Below, piece by piece: positions 31,267-41,932 of a stretch of 64,000 nucleotides of DNA. The notes beneath the pieces are model-generated. The model was not told the DNA's origin and made no database searches. It worked only from the letters and a program-made list of their open reading frames with translations. How positions within the stretch are numbered: position 1 is the stretch's first letter; each line of letters begins with the position of its first letter. Source of the stretch: Haliclona indistincta (taxonomy: Eukaryota; Porifera; Demospongiae; Haplosclerida; Chalinidae); the NCBI GenBank assembly GCA_964017065.1, contig OZ024790.1, positions 6,995,422-7,059,421 of the forward strand, given 5' to 3'. The position numbers were made by a program, and so were the translations under genes.

Positions 31267-33353
31267 GACGAATTCAGACCGCAGGAGTTACATTGAATCT
31301 CGACAAGTGCTTGTTTAATCAGTCTGAAATCAAGTTCCTTGGCTATGTAATCAACGGAGATGGAATCTCGCCAGATCCGGATAAAACGGCAGCCATAATG
31401 AACATGTTACCTCCACGCAATGTCTCAGAGTTGAGAAGGTTTCTAGGTATGGTGAACCAATTCAGTAAATTTTCTCCTTACCTTTCTGAGTTGACACACC
31501 CTCTCAGACAGCTGTTGAGTCCCAAGAATCTCTGGACCTGGAATGAGACCATGGACAGAGCATTTTCCAAAGTCAAAAAGAGCTTGACAGATTCAACCGT
31601 TCTAACAATGTATGATCAAGATGCTCTCTTGAAGATATCTGCAGATGCTTCGTCTCACAGTCTGGGTGCAGTACTACTCCAGAAAGTGTCAACTCATTGG
31701 AAGCCTATTGTTTATGCCTCTCGCTCTCTCTCCAGTGCAGAAACCAGATATGCGCAAATTGAGAAAGAGGCTCTTGCATCTACCTGGGCCTGTGAGCGAT
31801 TCTCTAATTATATCTTGGGAAAACAGGTTGTCTTGGAAACAGATCATAAGCCACTGGTACCACTACTAAGCTCTAAGAGTCTTGACGATCTACCTCCGAG
31901 GATCTTACGATTCCGGCTACGCCTTTCCCGATTTGATTATGTGATCACTTTTGTTCCAGGCAAACAGCTTCATACTGCTGATGTGCTATCTCGCACTGTT
32001 ACAATCTCTGACCAAGATGACGTTGCAAGTGAAGAGACAGAATTGTTCGCAGAGGCAGTAGTTACAGCATTACCAGCAACCTCGGATTCTCTCGATAACT
32101 ATCGAGCTGCTCAAGTCAATGACCCATTGTGTTCACAGGTCATCAATTTCTGCCTCAAGGGATGGCCCAACAAGCATCAAGTTACACATGTTGTCCGTCC
32201 TTACTGGGATTCCAGAGAGAAAATATCGGTGATCAACAATCTTCTACTGTACGGCTCTCGTATAATAGTGCCAACTGCTCTACAACAAAGCACAGTGGAC
32301 AAGATACATTGTGGTCACCTTGGTATTCAGAAATGTCTCTCTCGTTCTAAAAGATCTGTTTGGTGGCCAGGAATGTCACAACAAATCAAGACAGCTGTGG
32401 CAAACTGCCGAGAATGTGCTTCCCTCTCTGTACCGAGTAGAGAACCACTGATTACGTCTACACTTCCCGACTATCCTTGGCAGAAGATAGGAGCTGACAT
32501 CTTTCAATTGGGCACTGCTTACTACTTATTAGTAGTCGACTACTTTTCGCGTTATCCGGAAGTAGTGAAACTATCCTCTACCTCTTCTCAAACTGTTATC
32601 TCTGTTCTAAAGTCTCTCTTTTCCAGACATGGTATACCACAAGAGGTGAAGAGTGACAACGGCCCTCAATTTGATGCCTATGAAATGTCAGTCTTTGCTA
32701 AGTCATATGGATTCAAACACACTACTAGCAGCCCGCATTACCCCCAAAGTAATGGTCAAGTGGAACGGGCAATACAAACAGTCAAGAAGCTATTAAAGAA
32801 AGCTAGTGATCCCCAGCTTGCTTTGCTTGTGTATCGTACTACTCCCCTCGCTTGGTGTGGACTTAGCCCATCTGAGCTACTAATGGGACGCCAACTAAGA
32901 TCTAACCTACCTTTGTCTACCCAACAACACACACCAGACTGGCCCTATTTGTCAGAGTTTCGTCAGCAAGATGAAAAGTACAAACAGCAGCAGAAACAGT
33001 CGTTTGATCGACGACATCGAACGAGATCACTTTCTCCTTTGCCCACTGATTCTCCAGTGATTGTTCGCACCCGAGACAGACAGACTCCTGGTATCATTGT
33101 TGCAGACACACCAGCCCCTCGGTCTTATCTGGTCCAGACTCCGATTGGTACACTTCGACGTAATCGTCAACATCTGGTACCTATCCCTCCTGAGTCTTCA
33201 CCTCTCACAGACTCTGAAGCTACCACAGATACGACACCGACTGGCTCTCCACCCTGCAACCGTCCAATGATTCCTCCTCCTCCCCACAGTCCTATCATGA
33301 CTCGCACAAAGACTGGGACTGCTATAAGACCACCTGACCGACTCAATCTTTGA
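31260..33353 (+). CDS. pol: Gypsy-2 RT thumb, RNase H and integrase
   Basis: A continuous frame of nearly 700 residues. It opens with FLGYVINGDGISPDPDKTAA (RT thumb). RNase H has KISADASSHSLGAVLLQ, QIEKEALAS and ETDHKPLVP. Integrase has the His/Cys finger (IHCGHLGIQK, NCREC), catalytic Asp in GADIFQLG, Asp in KSDNGPQFDAY and Glu in NGQVERAIQ, then a C-terminal region with RTRDRQTPGIIV and a Pro/Thr-rich tail (PIPPESSPLTDSEATTDTTP). All integrase catalytic residues are intact, in keeping with the identical LTRs. Confidence 0.92.
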   Translation, partial: TLRRIQTAGVTLNLDKCLFNQSEIKFLGYVINGDGISPDPDKTAAIMNMLPPRNVSELRRFLGMVNQFSKFSPYLSELTHPLRQLLSPKNLWTWNETMDRAFSKVKKSLTDSTVLTMYDQDALLKISADASSHSLGAVLLQKVSTHWKPIVYASRSLSSAETRYAQIEKEALASTWACERFSNYILGKQVVLETDHKPLVPLLSSKSLDDLPPRILRFRLRLSRFDYVITFVPGKQLHTADVLSRTVTISDQDDVASEETELFAEAVVTALPATSDSLDNYRAAQVNDPLCSQVINFCLKGWPNKHQVTHVVRPYWDSREKISVINNLLLYGSRIIVPTALQQSTVDKIHCGHLGIQKCLSRSKRSVWWPGMSQQIKTAVANCRECASLSVPSREPLITSTLPDYPWQKIGADIFQLGTAYYLLVVDYFSRYPEVVKLSSTSSQTVISVLKSLFSRHGIPQEVKSDNGPQFDAYEMSVFAKSYGFKHTTSSPHYPQSNGQVERAIQTVKKLLKKASDPQLALLVYRTTPLAWCGLSPSELLMGRQLRSNLPLSTQQHTPDWPYLSEFRQQDEKYKQQQKQSFDRRHRTRSLSPLPTDSPVIVRTRDRQTPGIIVADTPAPRSYLVQTPIGTLRRNRQHLVPIPPESSPLTDSEATTDTTPTGSPPCNRPMIPPPPHSPIMTRTKTGTAIRPPDRLNL

Positions 33354-33363
33354 GAAAGGGAGA

Positions 33364-33530
33364 TGTGGAGTAAACATGTCTATTGTGGACTGTGGACAAT
33401 GTTAATTATGTTCCTAGTCTTTGTTCACTACAATCATCATGTAGTCATTGATCATTATATAATGCTGTGCAAAGGTCATAATAATATATTCAGTTCTTGA
33501 TCTCATACTCTGTTACTGAGACACGCTACA
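33364..33530 (+). repeat. Gypsy-2 3' LTR
   Basis: Identical to 29343-29509 over 167 bases; followed by GGGTG. Confidence 0.93.
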
Positions 33531-34042
33531 GGGTGGGGGTTGTACGGGATTATACAACGCAATTTTGCCCGAGGGTCGGGCATTTGACCAACTCCGGTTA
33601 CGCTTGGATTTCATGATATACGTGTAGCTGAGTCATTCTTCTATATATGTAAGGTCAAATCCCGTACATAGGATAGGGGCAGGGTGGGGATATAGACGGG
33701 ATTAGTAGGGGATTTGCATCGCCAACTTTGCCCCACCCTGGGGCTTTTGACTTCCTGTTTGTGCAAATCCCCTATAATCCCCTACTTTTGCCCCGTACTG
33801 GGGGGTGGGGCGTGACATTGATAGGCGCATAACAAAAGGGAATAGACAATCTGTACTGAACAGCTTAGTGTTTGTCAAATGTTGCTCATTAATTTCCTGT
33901 AAATATTGTGTTGTAATTGTCATGATGCTTTGAGAATCACAAGAATAATCGGTCCAATTTTAATAAGAATAATCGGGCTATAATTTGAGAAATTCTAAAA
34001 AGAATAATAGGAAAAAGTAAAAGAATAATAGGCTCATGCCTA

Positions 34043-35215
34043 GCACCACTACAGCATCTGCAGTAAAGAAAACCATGGCATCACATACTCCTGGGCAAGA
34101 TGAGTTACAATCCTTTTACCATAGGATAAGTCAGTGCAGTTTGAAGCCAGCCATATTGTCACTGATCCCTCAGTATGCTCATGATTTTGTCCCAAAAACT
34201 AGGCTGCATACTTTTCCAAAGCCTTTATCATCTCTTTATCACCCAAAATTTACTCAGTTCAATCTTGATGATCTTCTTTCAGCAAGTAGGTCCGCTTTTG
34301 ATCAACTACATGTACACTTAACAGTTGACATGGTCGAGGCAGTGGAAAAAGAGACACGCTTACAAAGCCACTCGAAATTGTGGTACACGTTTCGTGCAGG
34401 AAGGGTCACCGCCTCAAAAATGAAGGCTGTCTGTAGAACGAGCCTTGACAAGCCATCTAAAAGTCTTATACTGTCTATTTGCTATCCAGAAGTGCTTCAC
34501 TTCACTACTGCAGCGACACGCTGGGGATGTTCTCATGAACAGTCTGCTCTAAACTTCTATAAAAAGGTCAAAGAAGGAGTGCACACACATTTTTCCTTGT
34601 ATAGTAGTGGGTTACTTCTTAACCAAGAGTGGCCGTACTTAGGTGCCTCGCCTGATGGAATAGCTAATTGTGAGTGTTGTGGCACTGGAGTAGTGGAAGT
34701 CAAGTGCACATAATGTAATCGCCATGAGAATACATTAGAAAATCTATCATGCCTGGTACAGAATGAAGATGGTCTGGAGCTCGATCAAACACACGCCTAT
34801 TATTATCAAGTACAAACACAAATATTTATTGCTAAAGTAGACTACCGTGACTTTTGTGTGTGTACGTTTCCTACTGATAATGAACCTTGTCTGCTTATGC
34901 ACATTGAGCGAATTCTACCTGATTTTGAGTTTTGGTCTAGTTGCCTGGATGCTTCATCGGATTTCTTTAAGCAATGTCTACTTCCTGAAATTTTAGGAAC
35001 ATGGTTCAGTAGGAATTAATTGCTCCTACTCATCAATCACAGGCAACAAAGGAGGGAGAACTGGCAAGCTGTAAGCTGTTCTGTTATTGCCAAAAGCCAG
35101 ATGATAAAACTGTAGATTGGATTGGATGTGACAATCCCACGTGTTCTATTGAATGGTTCCACACATCATGTCTTAATAATTAATACTACAATTCCCAAAG
35201 GGAAATGGTATTGTC
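34043..35215 (+). pseudogene. ISL2EU YqaJ nuclease with C-terminal PHD finger
   Basis: Continues the gene begun at 27996 (read-through STTTASAVKKTMASHTPG over the repaired hAT site). YqaJ (lambda-exonuclease-like) signatures: FRAGRVTASKMKAV, TRWGCSHEQSALNFY, the catalytic SPDG Asp, VVEVKCT (Glu-X-Lys), and the YYYQVQTQ glutamine motif. A TAA directly after EVKCT is in frame and followed by a continued match, so it is a point nonsense. After a second stop (about 35017) comes CYCQKPDDKTVDWIGCDN, CSIEWFHTSC and WYCPSCK-like residues, a PHD finger. YqaJ enzymes resect DNA ends; its role in ISL2EU transposition is not known to me. Confidence 0.82.
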
Positions 35216-35687
35216 CATCATGTAAAAATATTGATCAATACATATTATATCTCATTTACAACAATTATTAATTAAAATTAATTAACTGATAATGTATGTG
35301 GGCGTGTACAAACATAAGATTAGGAATTAAATCAGTGTAAGCAGATATAGCTGTAACAGACTATCTGACTTTATCATGGACTGAGACTCTCTGACTATAC
35401 TTATTGTCACACAATACATTGTCTGTTACATAGATACATGTCATTGTTAAGCTCTGCTATATATGGGTTGTCTATTTTCAATAAAGACTGTTGAGAGCTT
35501 GACCCAACTTGCTCTGTTAATTTGTGACGATTCTGCGTGTTACATAGCACTTGGTGTAGCACTGCATGTGTGTATCATAATAGCTTGTTTAATTTGTTAA
35601 TCAAAAGGCACCACAGAGTCACAAAGGTTACATAGTGCGCATGAAATTCTCACAATACGGTCAAGGACTAGACATTATTCTCCTGCT
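35216..35687. other. Intergenic space between convergent ISL2EU genes
   Basis: AT-rich sequence separating the 3' ends of the YqaJ and transposase genes. I see no further coding signal in it. Confidence 0.5.
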
Positions 35688-36239
35688 CTAGTTGACACAT
35701 AATCTATAGGAAGTGTGCCTTGTAAGTTTTGCCTGACTATCCCAATCACACGTTCCACATGAATTCGAACGTTGGCGATTGAACGGGTCTTCTCCACTTC
35801 CAATGCTGTCAGCTGAGCTTTTCCTTTGGTGAAGGCAGGTGTGTGAAGAGTTTGCTTCACAGATTCCGACTGAGTCAGTAATATCGAAGCCACGATCTGC
35901 AAGCACAATGTACGTCTCCTGGTAACAGCTTTGTGAGGATGCCACAGTGTTCAGTTACGTACTTATCACTAACTCGTCCTCCCCAGGCTTGAGATATGAA
36001 GCTTACAACTCCTTGCGGTGCAATGCCGATCAAGAATTTTGCCGCATTGTGGTGCTTATAGGTTGACCAGGTTGCCGATCTTGTCAAAAGACCTGATGAA
36101 CGCTCAATGAAAACTTCGAAACAATCGATAATAACAGCAACCTTATCCTTAAACTTAGCACGAAAACACTCAGGCATAGTTCTTCTGAGATCATCACGCT
36201 CTGGCCACAACAGCAATGGTTTGAGCCTTGTGTCGAGTA

Positions 36240-37901
36240 TTAGGGAGGCACGGTAGTGACTCCCTATGTAGGGATGAACGAGAAAAGAAGATGGCGGCTA
36301 CATACAATGTATTAGCGTTCAAACGCTGATATTTCGCCTGGCGATGAATTTTAAACGTCCAAAGACACTTAGATCTGCTCTCTGGCGTTGCCACATCTTA
36401 CAGTAGCAAGGAGATTGCTCGAAATTGTTACTAAAGTGACGAACCTGGAAACGGTGAAAATCGACTTTTGCCATCTTCGTTTTCTTTCTTTCTTCCACTC
36501 GCCTAGCACCTTTACGCGAGCAGTGTCAAGACCAAAACACCCACGAACAGTCGTGAAATTCTCCTGGCATGTGCCTTTTGAACTTAGTTTTTAGCGAAAC
36601 GACGATATACATTTGACGAGCTCACGATCACGAACAGTTGTCAGCTAAGTGTTTGACGCCATTATTGTGATTACGTAATACGCACGTGACCAAACACACT
36701 TGTAGAGTATCGCCGTATGGAGAGCGCATATTGGCGTCTGGAGTCTTCGAAGAACAACTCACAGAGTAAGCTCGTGTAGTATCACCGTTCTGCTGCTTGC
36801 CAGATAGTATCACAGCCATACAGGAATTCTAAACCAGAGTGGGCGGGGCTCATATGCTGTGCATCCAGGCTGCACCTAGCCTCGAACCAGGCTCTTTTAA
36901 TTTGTGTGGGCGGAATAAAGAGCCTGGTACACACTGTCTGCGCATGCTCCAAATTGCGCCGGAATTCCGGCGCGATAGGAAACTTTCGTGCACGTTTGTA
37001 ATACGCGCCACGAAATTTTACGTCATCGCTTACTGGTACTGTGGATCTCGGTTCAGAACAAGTGTTAGTCTTCTTTATTGGAAGTTCTGCTAACTACATT
37101 AGTAATACTGTACAGGCAAGGCAGTAGTAATACTGTACAGGCAAGGCGTTTGAATTGGGCTAGCTAGAAGCAGCCATGTTCTTTGCTTGACCACGCCCTT
37201 CGTCCCGCCTGGCATTGATAATTATTATTTCGTCACATCCGTCCAAACCACGTGAATTTTCAGCACATGCGCAGACAGTGTGTACCAGGTTCTTTATTCC
37301 GCCCACACAAATTAAAAGAGCCTGGTTCGAGGCTAGGCTGCACCATGCATGAATGCATGAGCTAGTTTCAGTATTTAGGAGCTACAAGTTAAAAAGCAAT
37401 TATCAAGAAAAGCAAACCAAACCAATGACGGAAACAAAAAAGAGATACATTATCTTGCCGAAGTCGAACTGCACCAAAAATTTAAAACTCACTGTAAAAG
37501 AAAAAAGGACACAAACAAGAAAATAAAAAGATTTCTAACGAAATCAAAAGGATGTAGGGATAAAGAAATCTGCTGCTGGTCCACAATGTAAACCAACAAG
37601 GAGCAAGCATGGAACAGTAACACGATTGACTTGCTAACAGACCATAGATCCCTACATCAGTGGCTGACTACAGCAGTTCTGCTAGTTGCTATTGACTGAC
37701 ACCTAACATGCTTGTGACAAAATAATTATAGTATAGTCAAAATGTTATGTACAGCCACTGATGTAGGGATCTATGGTCTGTTAGCAAGTCAATCGTGTTA
37801 CCATTCCATGCTTGCTCCTTGTTGGTTTACATTGTGGACCAGCAGCAGATTTCTTTATCCCTACATCCTTTTGATTTCGTTAGAAATCTTTTTATTTTCT
37901 T
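36240..37901 (-). mobile_element. Helitron-like element, copy 4
   Basis: Inserted in the ISL2EU transposase between host A and T with no duplication; the joined codons read VVILDTR, as the family requires. It carries a nested CTAGCCTCG-type element (36876-37336). The ends are AAGAAAAT and CTCCCTAA on the minus strand. Confidence 0.65.
36876..37336. mobile_element. CTAGCCTCG-TIR element, copy inside Helitron-like copy 4
   Basis: About 460 bp with CTAGCCTCGAACCAGG ends, nearly identical in its outer parts to 14964-16793. The flanking duplication is (G)GCTGCAC at 36868-36875 and 37336-37343, sharing a base with the element end. It contains a tandem of TAGTAATACTGTACAGGCAA (about 37102-37145). 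Confidence 0.8.
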
Positions 37902-39179
37902 TAACTACCCATTTCTTGAAGATACGAGAAACGGTAGAACAGTGTATAGAAAAGCGGTACGCCAGATCTTGCATTGGTGAATTAAGTCTTAAGCTTTATC
38001 AGTGTCAGCATCAGTTCCTGAAATGGAGTCAGTTTTGACGTCGTGGATGATTGCAAGTGCTTTGGTGTTACAAGCTCATACAGAGCATTGAGCATTGCAG
38101 CATTAGAGAGACCAGTGTGGAATTGAACAAAACTATCATCAGTGAACCTCGTATCCTCGGCAGTAAACTGCAGGTGAGTAGCTTTTAAGAGCCCTTCAAG
38201 CTTCTTTATCTTATCATTAGCTTCAATTAGTTCCTGCTGAAAGAGGAGTATATGGTGTCTGCTGAGCTCTGTTTTGGACCTCTGCTGTACTCACTGCCTC
38301 GGTCTGCAAATTGTCTCCTGTGCCTTGCTCCTCCAGCTCATGAGTGAGATTGACTGCTACCTCGTCAAGCTGCTTCCTCTGTTATTGTCATCTCTTCATT
38401 CGTTCGTACCTGTCAACCTTATCACTAGGCGGAGTGCCGCTATCATCTTGTGAGCTACCAGGAAGGTGTTGAGTCGGCAGCCAGTCTGGATGCATATCGT
38501 CTTCCGGGTTGCTGGTTTACCGGTTATAAAATGTCTCGAGCACACTCTGTCATTTTCTAGAATCTTGTCCGTCAATCCTTCTCTCTTTATAGCCGCCAAA
38601 AATCCTGCTCTGCACTTCCTACTAAGCTGCTCCTTCTTGAATCCGCGGCTGTGCACTACTTTTGGTATTCTGAAAAACGATACTTTGTCGCGGCCCGAAC
38701 ACTTCGAGCAACTGGGAACGATACACAGAACCATTCTACTAACGAGTACTATGTTACAAGCCCTTGTAAAGTAGCTTGTAAAAGCGTACAACTGGTTGCA
38801 AAGCAGTACACCAGCTGCAGCTTTCAGCCTACCTGTACACCACCACGTTGGTCACGTGATTTGTGATGTCACGTGCAAACGCTCTATTAGAGGCTTTAGA
38901 GATTTCAAGCTGCAGAGCTAGCTAGAGTGTTTTCGTGGAGATTTTCAAGCGGTGAGACGTAAACAAGCGTGTTTTTTGACGACACACACACACATTATGC
39001 TAGTTTTACCTGGGCACAGGGGCCGGTCGCATATCACCGCGACACCGGGGATCATGTGGAAAGAACGGACCAATTGTAGGACTTAATCGAGAAGCCGTAC
39101 AAGTGACACGGATGTCATGCGCTCTCACGTGCATCGCCCATAAGTATTATACTACTACTGCAGTTTTAATGAATCTTGC

Positions 39180-39320
39180 AAAATGCATTGTGCACGAAAC
39201 GCCCTTTGCACATGCGCAATAGCTCGAAATAATACTAAAAAGTTACTTAACTAGCTATTGCGCATGTGCAAGGACGTTGACATGCTTGACAAAATTTGCA
39301 AGATTCACTAAAATTGCAGT
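39180..39320. repeat. Short inverted repeat around TTGCGCATGTGCAA
   Basis: 39167-39224 and 39255-39321 are imperfect complements (GCACATGCGCAATAGCT faces AGCTATTGCGCATGTGC). It sits just before the 21-bp tandem array and may be its outer flank. Confidence 0.5.
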
Positions 39321-39351
39321 AAAGTCTAAACCCAAGACCGTAAAAACGCCT

Positions 39352-39546
39352 TCGCCTAACAGCGCCCAGTATGCACCTAACAGCGCCCAGTATGGACCTA
39401 ACGGCGCCCAGTATGGACCTAACGGCGCCCAGTATGGACCTAACGGCGCCCAGTATATACTGTTCTAGCTGGCACGTTAGGCGAACTACTGGGCGCCGTT
39501 AGGTCCATACTGGGCGCTGTTAGGTCCATACTGGGCGCTGTTAGAT
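39352..39546. repeat. 21-bp tandem array in two facing orientations
   Basis: Five forward units of the type CCTAACGGCGCCCAGTATGGA lie at about 39354-39460, a short spacer follows, and three reverse-complement units lie at about 39476-39546. It could fold into a long hairpin. The forward strand reads as a PNGAQYG repeat, but the open frame is short and ends in the spacer, so I do not call a gene. Confidence 0.8.
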
Positions 39547-40146
39547 GAAGGTTTTTTTAGGGTCTTGGGTTTGGGTTTAGTATAATAACTAGAGTTTTAA
39601 TGAACACATACCAATGCGCTGAGCAATGGGCTAAACACGACTACTCCAGCATTACTGCAACACGCACGTTAAGCTAGCCCATAGACAGCTCCAGAAAAAT
39701 AGATGATAGCATAATTATTATGCACTAACAGTTGATTGGCACATCACAGAAGGCCTCAAGATAGACTGATACCGTAGCTATAGCCTATAGGCCTCAAGAA
39801 GTTTAATGGCTCTGACGTACGGTACATGTGAGACTGAAAGAGAACATCGACATGTGAGACTGAGTGAGGACATCGACATGGATAGGAGGTTGGGTGACAC
39901 ACCCACAATACCGTAAAGTGCTCTTACTAGGACACGTAGCTTTAGAAAGCCATGGATTAGCCGCTCGAGCAAGGCTTGCCAGCATAGAAAATGTCTTCAT
40001 AGGACTATAAATTCAGTGAAAAAGCTGCAGAGAGTGTTTTCGTGGAGATTTTCAAGCGGTGAGACGTAAACAAGCGTGTTTTTTGACGACACACACACAC
40101 ACACACACATATACGTACGTATATAGATGGACACAAACGCATAACC

Positions 40147-41025
40147 CTCGCGCGGGTACTGGTAAAACCAGGAACGGGAAACGAGGAAACGGGAAATAAG
40201 AAATTGGAAATAAGAAATGGGAAACCGGAAATGAGAAACCAGAAATCAGTAACAAAAATACATTGTAACTCTGTTGTAACTTGTCTCTAAAAGTATAGCT
40301 GAGCGCTGACGAGACTGCATGCATCAGTGGTGCACGGTCACTAGTACCGTCTGTTCATGTAGTATTACTGACTGCAGTCTAGCGCAGTGTCATGATCTGT
40401 GAGACTGTAAACACGCTGGTCTAGCCAGCGCGGACGACGGTGAGTGTATGTCAGTACTGTGCAGTCTAGTGTGCAGTGTAACGGTTGGCTTGTAATTTTA
40501 CACAACAGAGTTTTATAAACGTTTTACACAAAAATGAAAGTAGTAGATATTAGAATACAAGGGCAATGAAGAATTCAGATAGCTCAGTCAGATCTGATGA
40601 ATAAAAAGATGATACCTAGGGTCAAAGTCACTCATAAGGCTACAATGCTTATCTATGACTGATGTGTTCTGTATATGACGTGAACGTACCATCCACCACT
40701 CAGCGGCACTGATCATATCGTAGACTGCACAGTCACCGTCGTCCACTCTGGCTAGACCAGCGTGTTTACAGTCTCACAGATCATGACACTGCGCTAGACT
40801 GCAGTCAGTACTAACTACGTGAACAGTACTAGTGATCGTGCACCACATGATGATCCTTGCAGTCTCGTCAGCGCTCACGGCTGTACTTTTAGAGACAGTT
40901 ACAATGTATTTTTGTTACTGATTTCTGGTTTCTCATTTCCGGTTTCCCATTTCTTATTTCCCGTTTCTTATTTCCCGTTTCCTTGTTTCCCGTTCCTGGT
41001 TTTACCAGTACCCCCCTCACGCATA
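40147..41025. mobile_element. Foldback element with about 340-bp arms
   Basis: Arms 40147-40490 and 40690-41025 are inverted copies containing a GGGAAA(T/C)AAGAAA-type purine-rich repeat and CATGATCTGTGAGACTGTAA. No coding capacity. TSD not seen. Confidence 0.7.
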
Positions 41026-41304
41026 CTGCGCACGGGTAATTATGAGCAATGCACGTGAGGGAGCGCGTGACATCCGTGTCACTAGTACGGCTTCTCGATT
41101 AAGTCCTACGGTTGGAAGGTTCTTTAGGGCCTAATTAATGAGCCTTTCCCAATATAGCCTCCGCCCCAGGCCCCACCCTCTAATTAATTTGCAATTACCG
41201 AGAGAGGGCCTGGTAACACTCGCCACAAAAACTGTCGCAACTACCCCACAAAATCGTGGGGTCGCGAGCAGGTTACAGCGCGCGAATCCATCGCGCCACT
41301 ATTG

Positions 41305-41606
41305 TAGTTGGGCGTGGCCCGACCTCTGCGTCTGCGGGAGGTCGGGTGTCACACGTATGCAAAAGTTGTTCCAGGGCTTGTTTCACAGTGAAATCATGAA
41401 TACGATTTGTAATTATGAATATAATTTTAAAACCAATGATTATGATTAAACGGTGCATACAACATGTAATGTTGTAAACATTTCTTGTAAATATTTGAAA
41501 TACTGCAATCTGATTGGAGCTGCACGAATTCGTGCAGTAGAACAAATAAGTGATACGTGTGACACCCGACCTCCCGCAGACGCAGAGGTCGGGCCACGCC
41601 CAACTA
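41305..41606. mobile_element. MITE with TAGTTGGGCGTGGCCCG ends
   Basis: 302 bp, with about 50-bp inverted ends (TAGTTGGGCGTGGCCCGACC). Flanks CCACTATTG (41296-41304) and CCATTATTG (41607-41615) form a 9-bp duplication with one mismatch. Confidence 0.8.
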
Positions 41607-41932
41607 CCATTATTGCTTGACGTACAACGTAACCGTTCTACTACGTAAGTTCACCAATGCTGCTCAAGTTCTACTGCTGCATATATCTTTGTTTCATTCC
41701 ATTGTGGCTTGTCTCAGTAGTACTAGGATGCTCTTTGTGCGCCTACAAACCAGCGAGAATGAACAGACGAATGCTTACGTTAGAGCGACGGTATTGTGAT
41801 GGGCGGGGCGTCACGTAACCATAGAAACAAAATTTTTTATCGGGCGACAGTTTTTGTCGCGAGTGTAACCAGGCCATCAAACCTCGATTGCTAATAATGA
41901 GAGGGGTGTGGCCTGGGGAGGAGGCTATTCCC

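Larger units (their letters stand above)
29343..33530 (+). mobile_element. Gypsy-2 LTR retrotransposon, very young
   Basis: 4.2 kb with 167-bp LTRs (29343-29509, 33364-33530) that are identical by eye, and a GGGTG duplication on both sides (29338-29342, 33531-33535). The primer site TGGTGGCAGC starts right after the LTR, and the purine tract GAGAAAGGGAGA precedes the 3' LTR. Domains run gag, protease, RT, RNase H, integrase. Identical LTRs imply very recent insertion, but protease is damaged. Confidence 0.95.
29295..33832. mobile_element. MITE with CACGCCCCACC ends, holding Gypsy-2
   Basis: The inverted ends ATGCGCCTATCAATGTCACG and CGTGACATTGATAGGCGCAT enclose the region; further in, CCCAGTACGGG and CCCCGTACTGGGG also pair. 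Without Gypsy-2 it would be about 350 bp. Additional inverted C/G-rich segments lie at 33540-33800. TSD not resolved. Confidence 0.65.
28714..34042 (+). mobile_element. hAT transposon remnant carrying nested MITE and Gypsy-2
   Basis: The inverted ends TAGGCATGCGCTTATTAT and the complement of ATAATAGGCTCATGCCTA are bounded by an 8-bp TSD, GCACCACT (28706-28713 and 34043-34050). It carries the two ends of a hAT transposase gene, and its subterminal regions have many AGAATAATCG(G/A)-type repeats on both sides. It interrupts the YqaJ gene of the ISL2EU element. Confidence 0.88.
35688..38791 (-). pseudogene. ISL2EU transposase: THAP domain plus DDE core
   Basis: Transcript starts near 38737: MVLCIVPSCSKCSG begins a THAP zinc finger (second half NDRVCSRHFITGKPA). 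Then an alpha-helical part (FTDDSFVQFHTGLSNAAML, LTPFQELMLTLIKL, broken by a stop and frameshifts). The DDE domain after the Helitron-like insertion has Asp in [14 protein letters not shown], then [31 protein letters not shown], Asp in [11 protein letters not shown] (frameshift just before) and Glu in [13 protein letters not shown]. This matches the Harbinger/ISL2EU (DDE_Tnp_4) type. The element at 36240-37901 splits it between KKWVV and ILDTRLK, and removing it restores the frame exactly. Confidence 0.85.
27871..38885. mobile_element. ISL2EU-type DNA transposon, split by nested insertions
   Basis: The inverted ends AGAGCATTTGCA and TGCAAACGCTCT are flanked by AT on both sides. Two convergent genes: SWIM-YqaJ-PHD on plus and THAP-DDE transposase on minus. 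The pairing of a DDE (Tnp_4-like) transposase with a YqaJ nuclease is known for ISL2EU elements. Insertions at 28714-34042 (hAT) and 36240-37901 (Helitron-like) account for about 7 kb. The remaining unit would be about 4 kb. Nonsense and frameshift changes make it inactive. Confidence 0.82.
38930..41130. repeat. Composite inverted-repeat block
   Basis: The outer inverted segments 39005-39130 and 41030-41110 share CGTGACATCCGTGTCAC and CGAGAAGCCGTAC-type blocks. A 75-bp piece (TTTTCGTGGAGATTTTCAAG) at 38930 recurs at 40038. Inner foldback arms are 40147-40490 and 40690-41025. A (CA)n tract lies at 40090-40110. The region looks like one foldback element invaded by others; 39560-40020 holds no gene. 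Confidence 0.55.

Noticed and set aside
39277..39468. Small protein with PNGAQYG repeats
   Set aside because: Comes from the 21-bp tandem array; the array inverts and the frame stops in the spacer.
39352..39546. CRISPR-like array
   Set aside because: Units are contiguous without spacers and the genome is eukaryotic.
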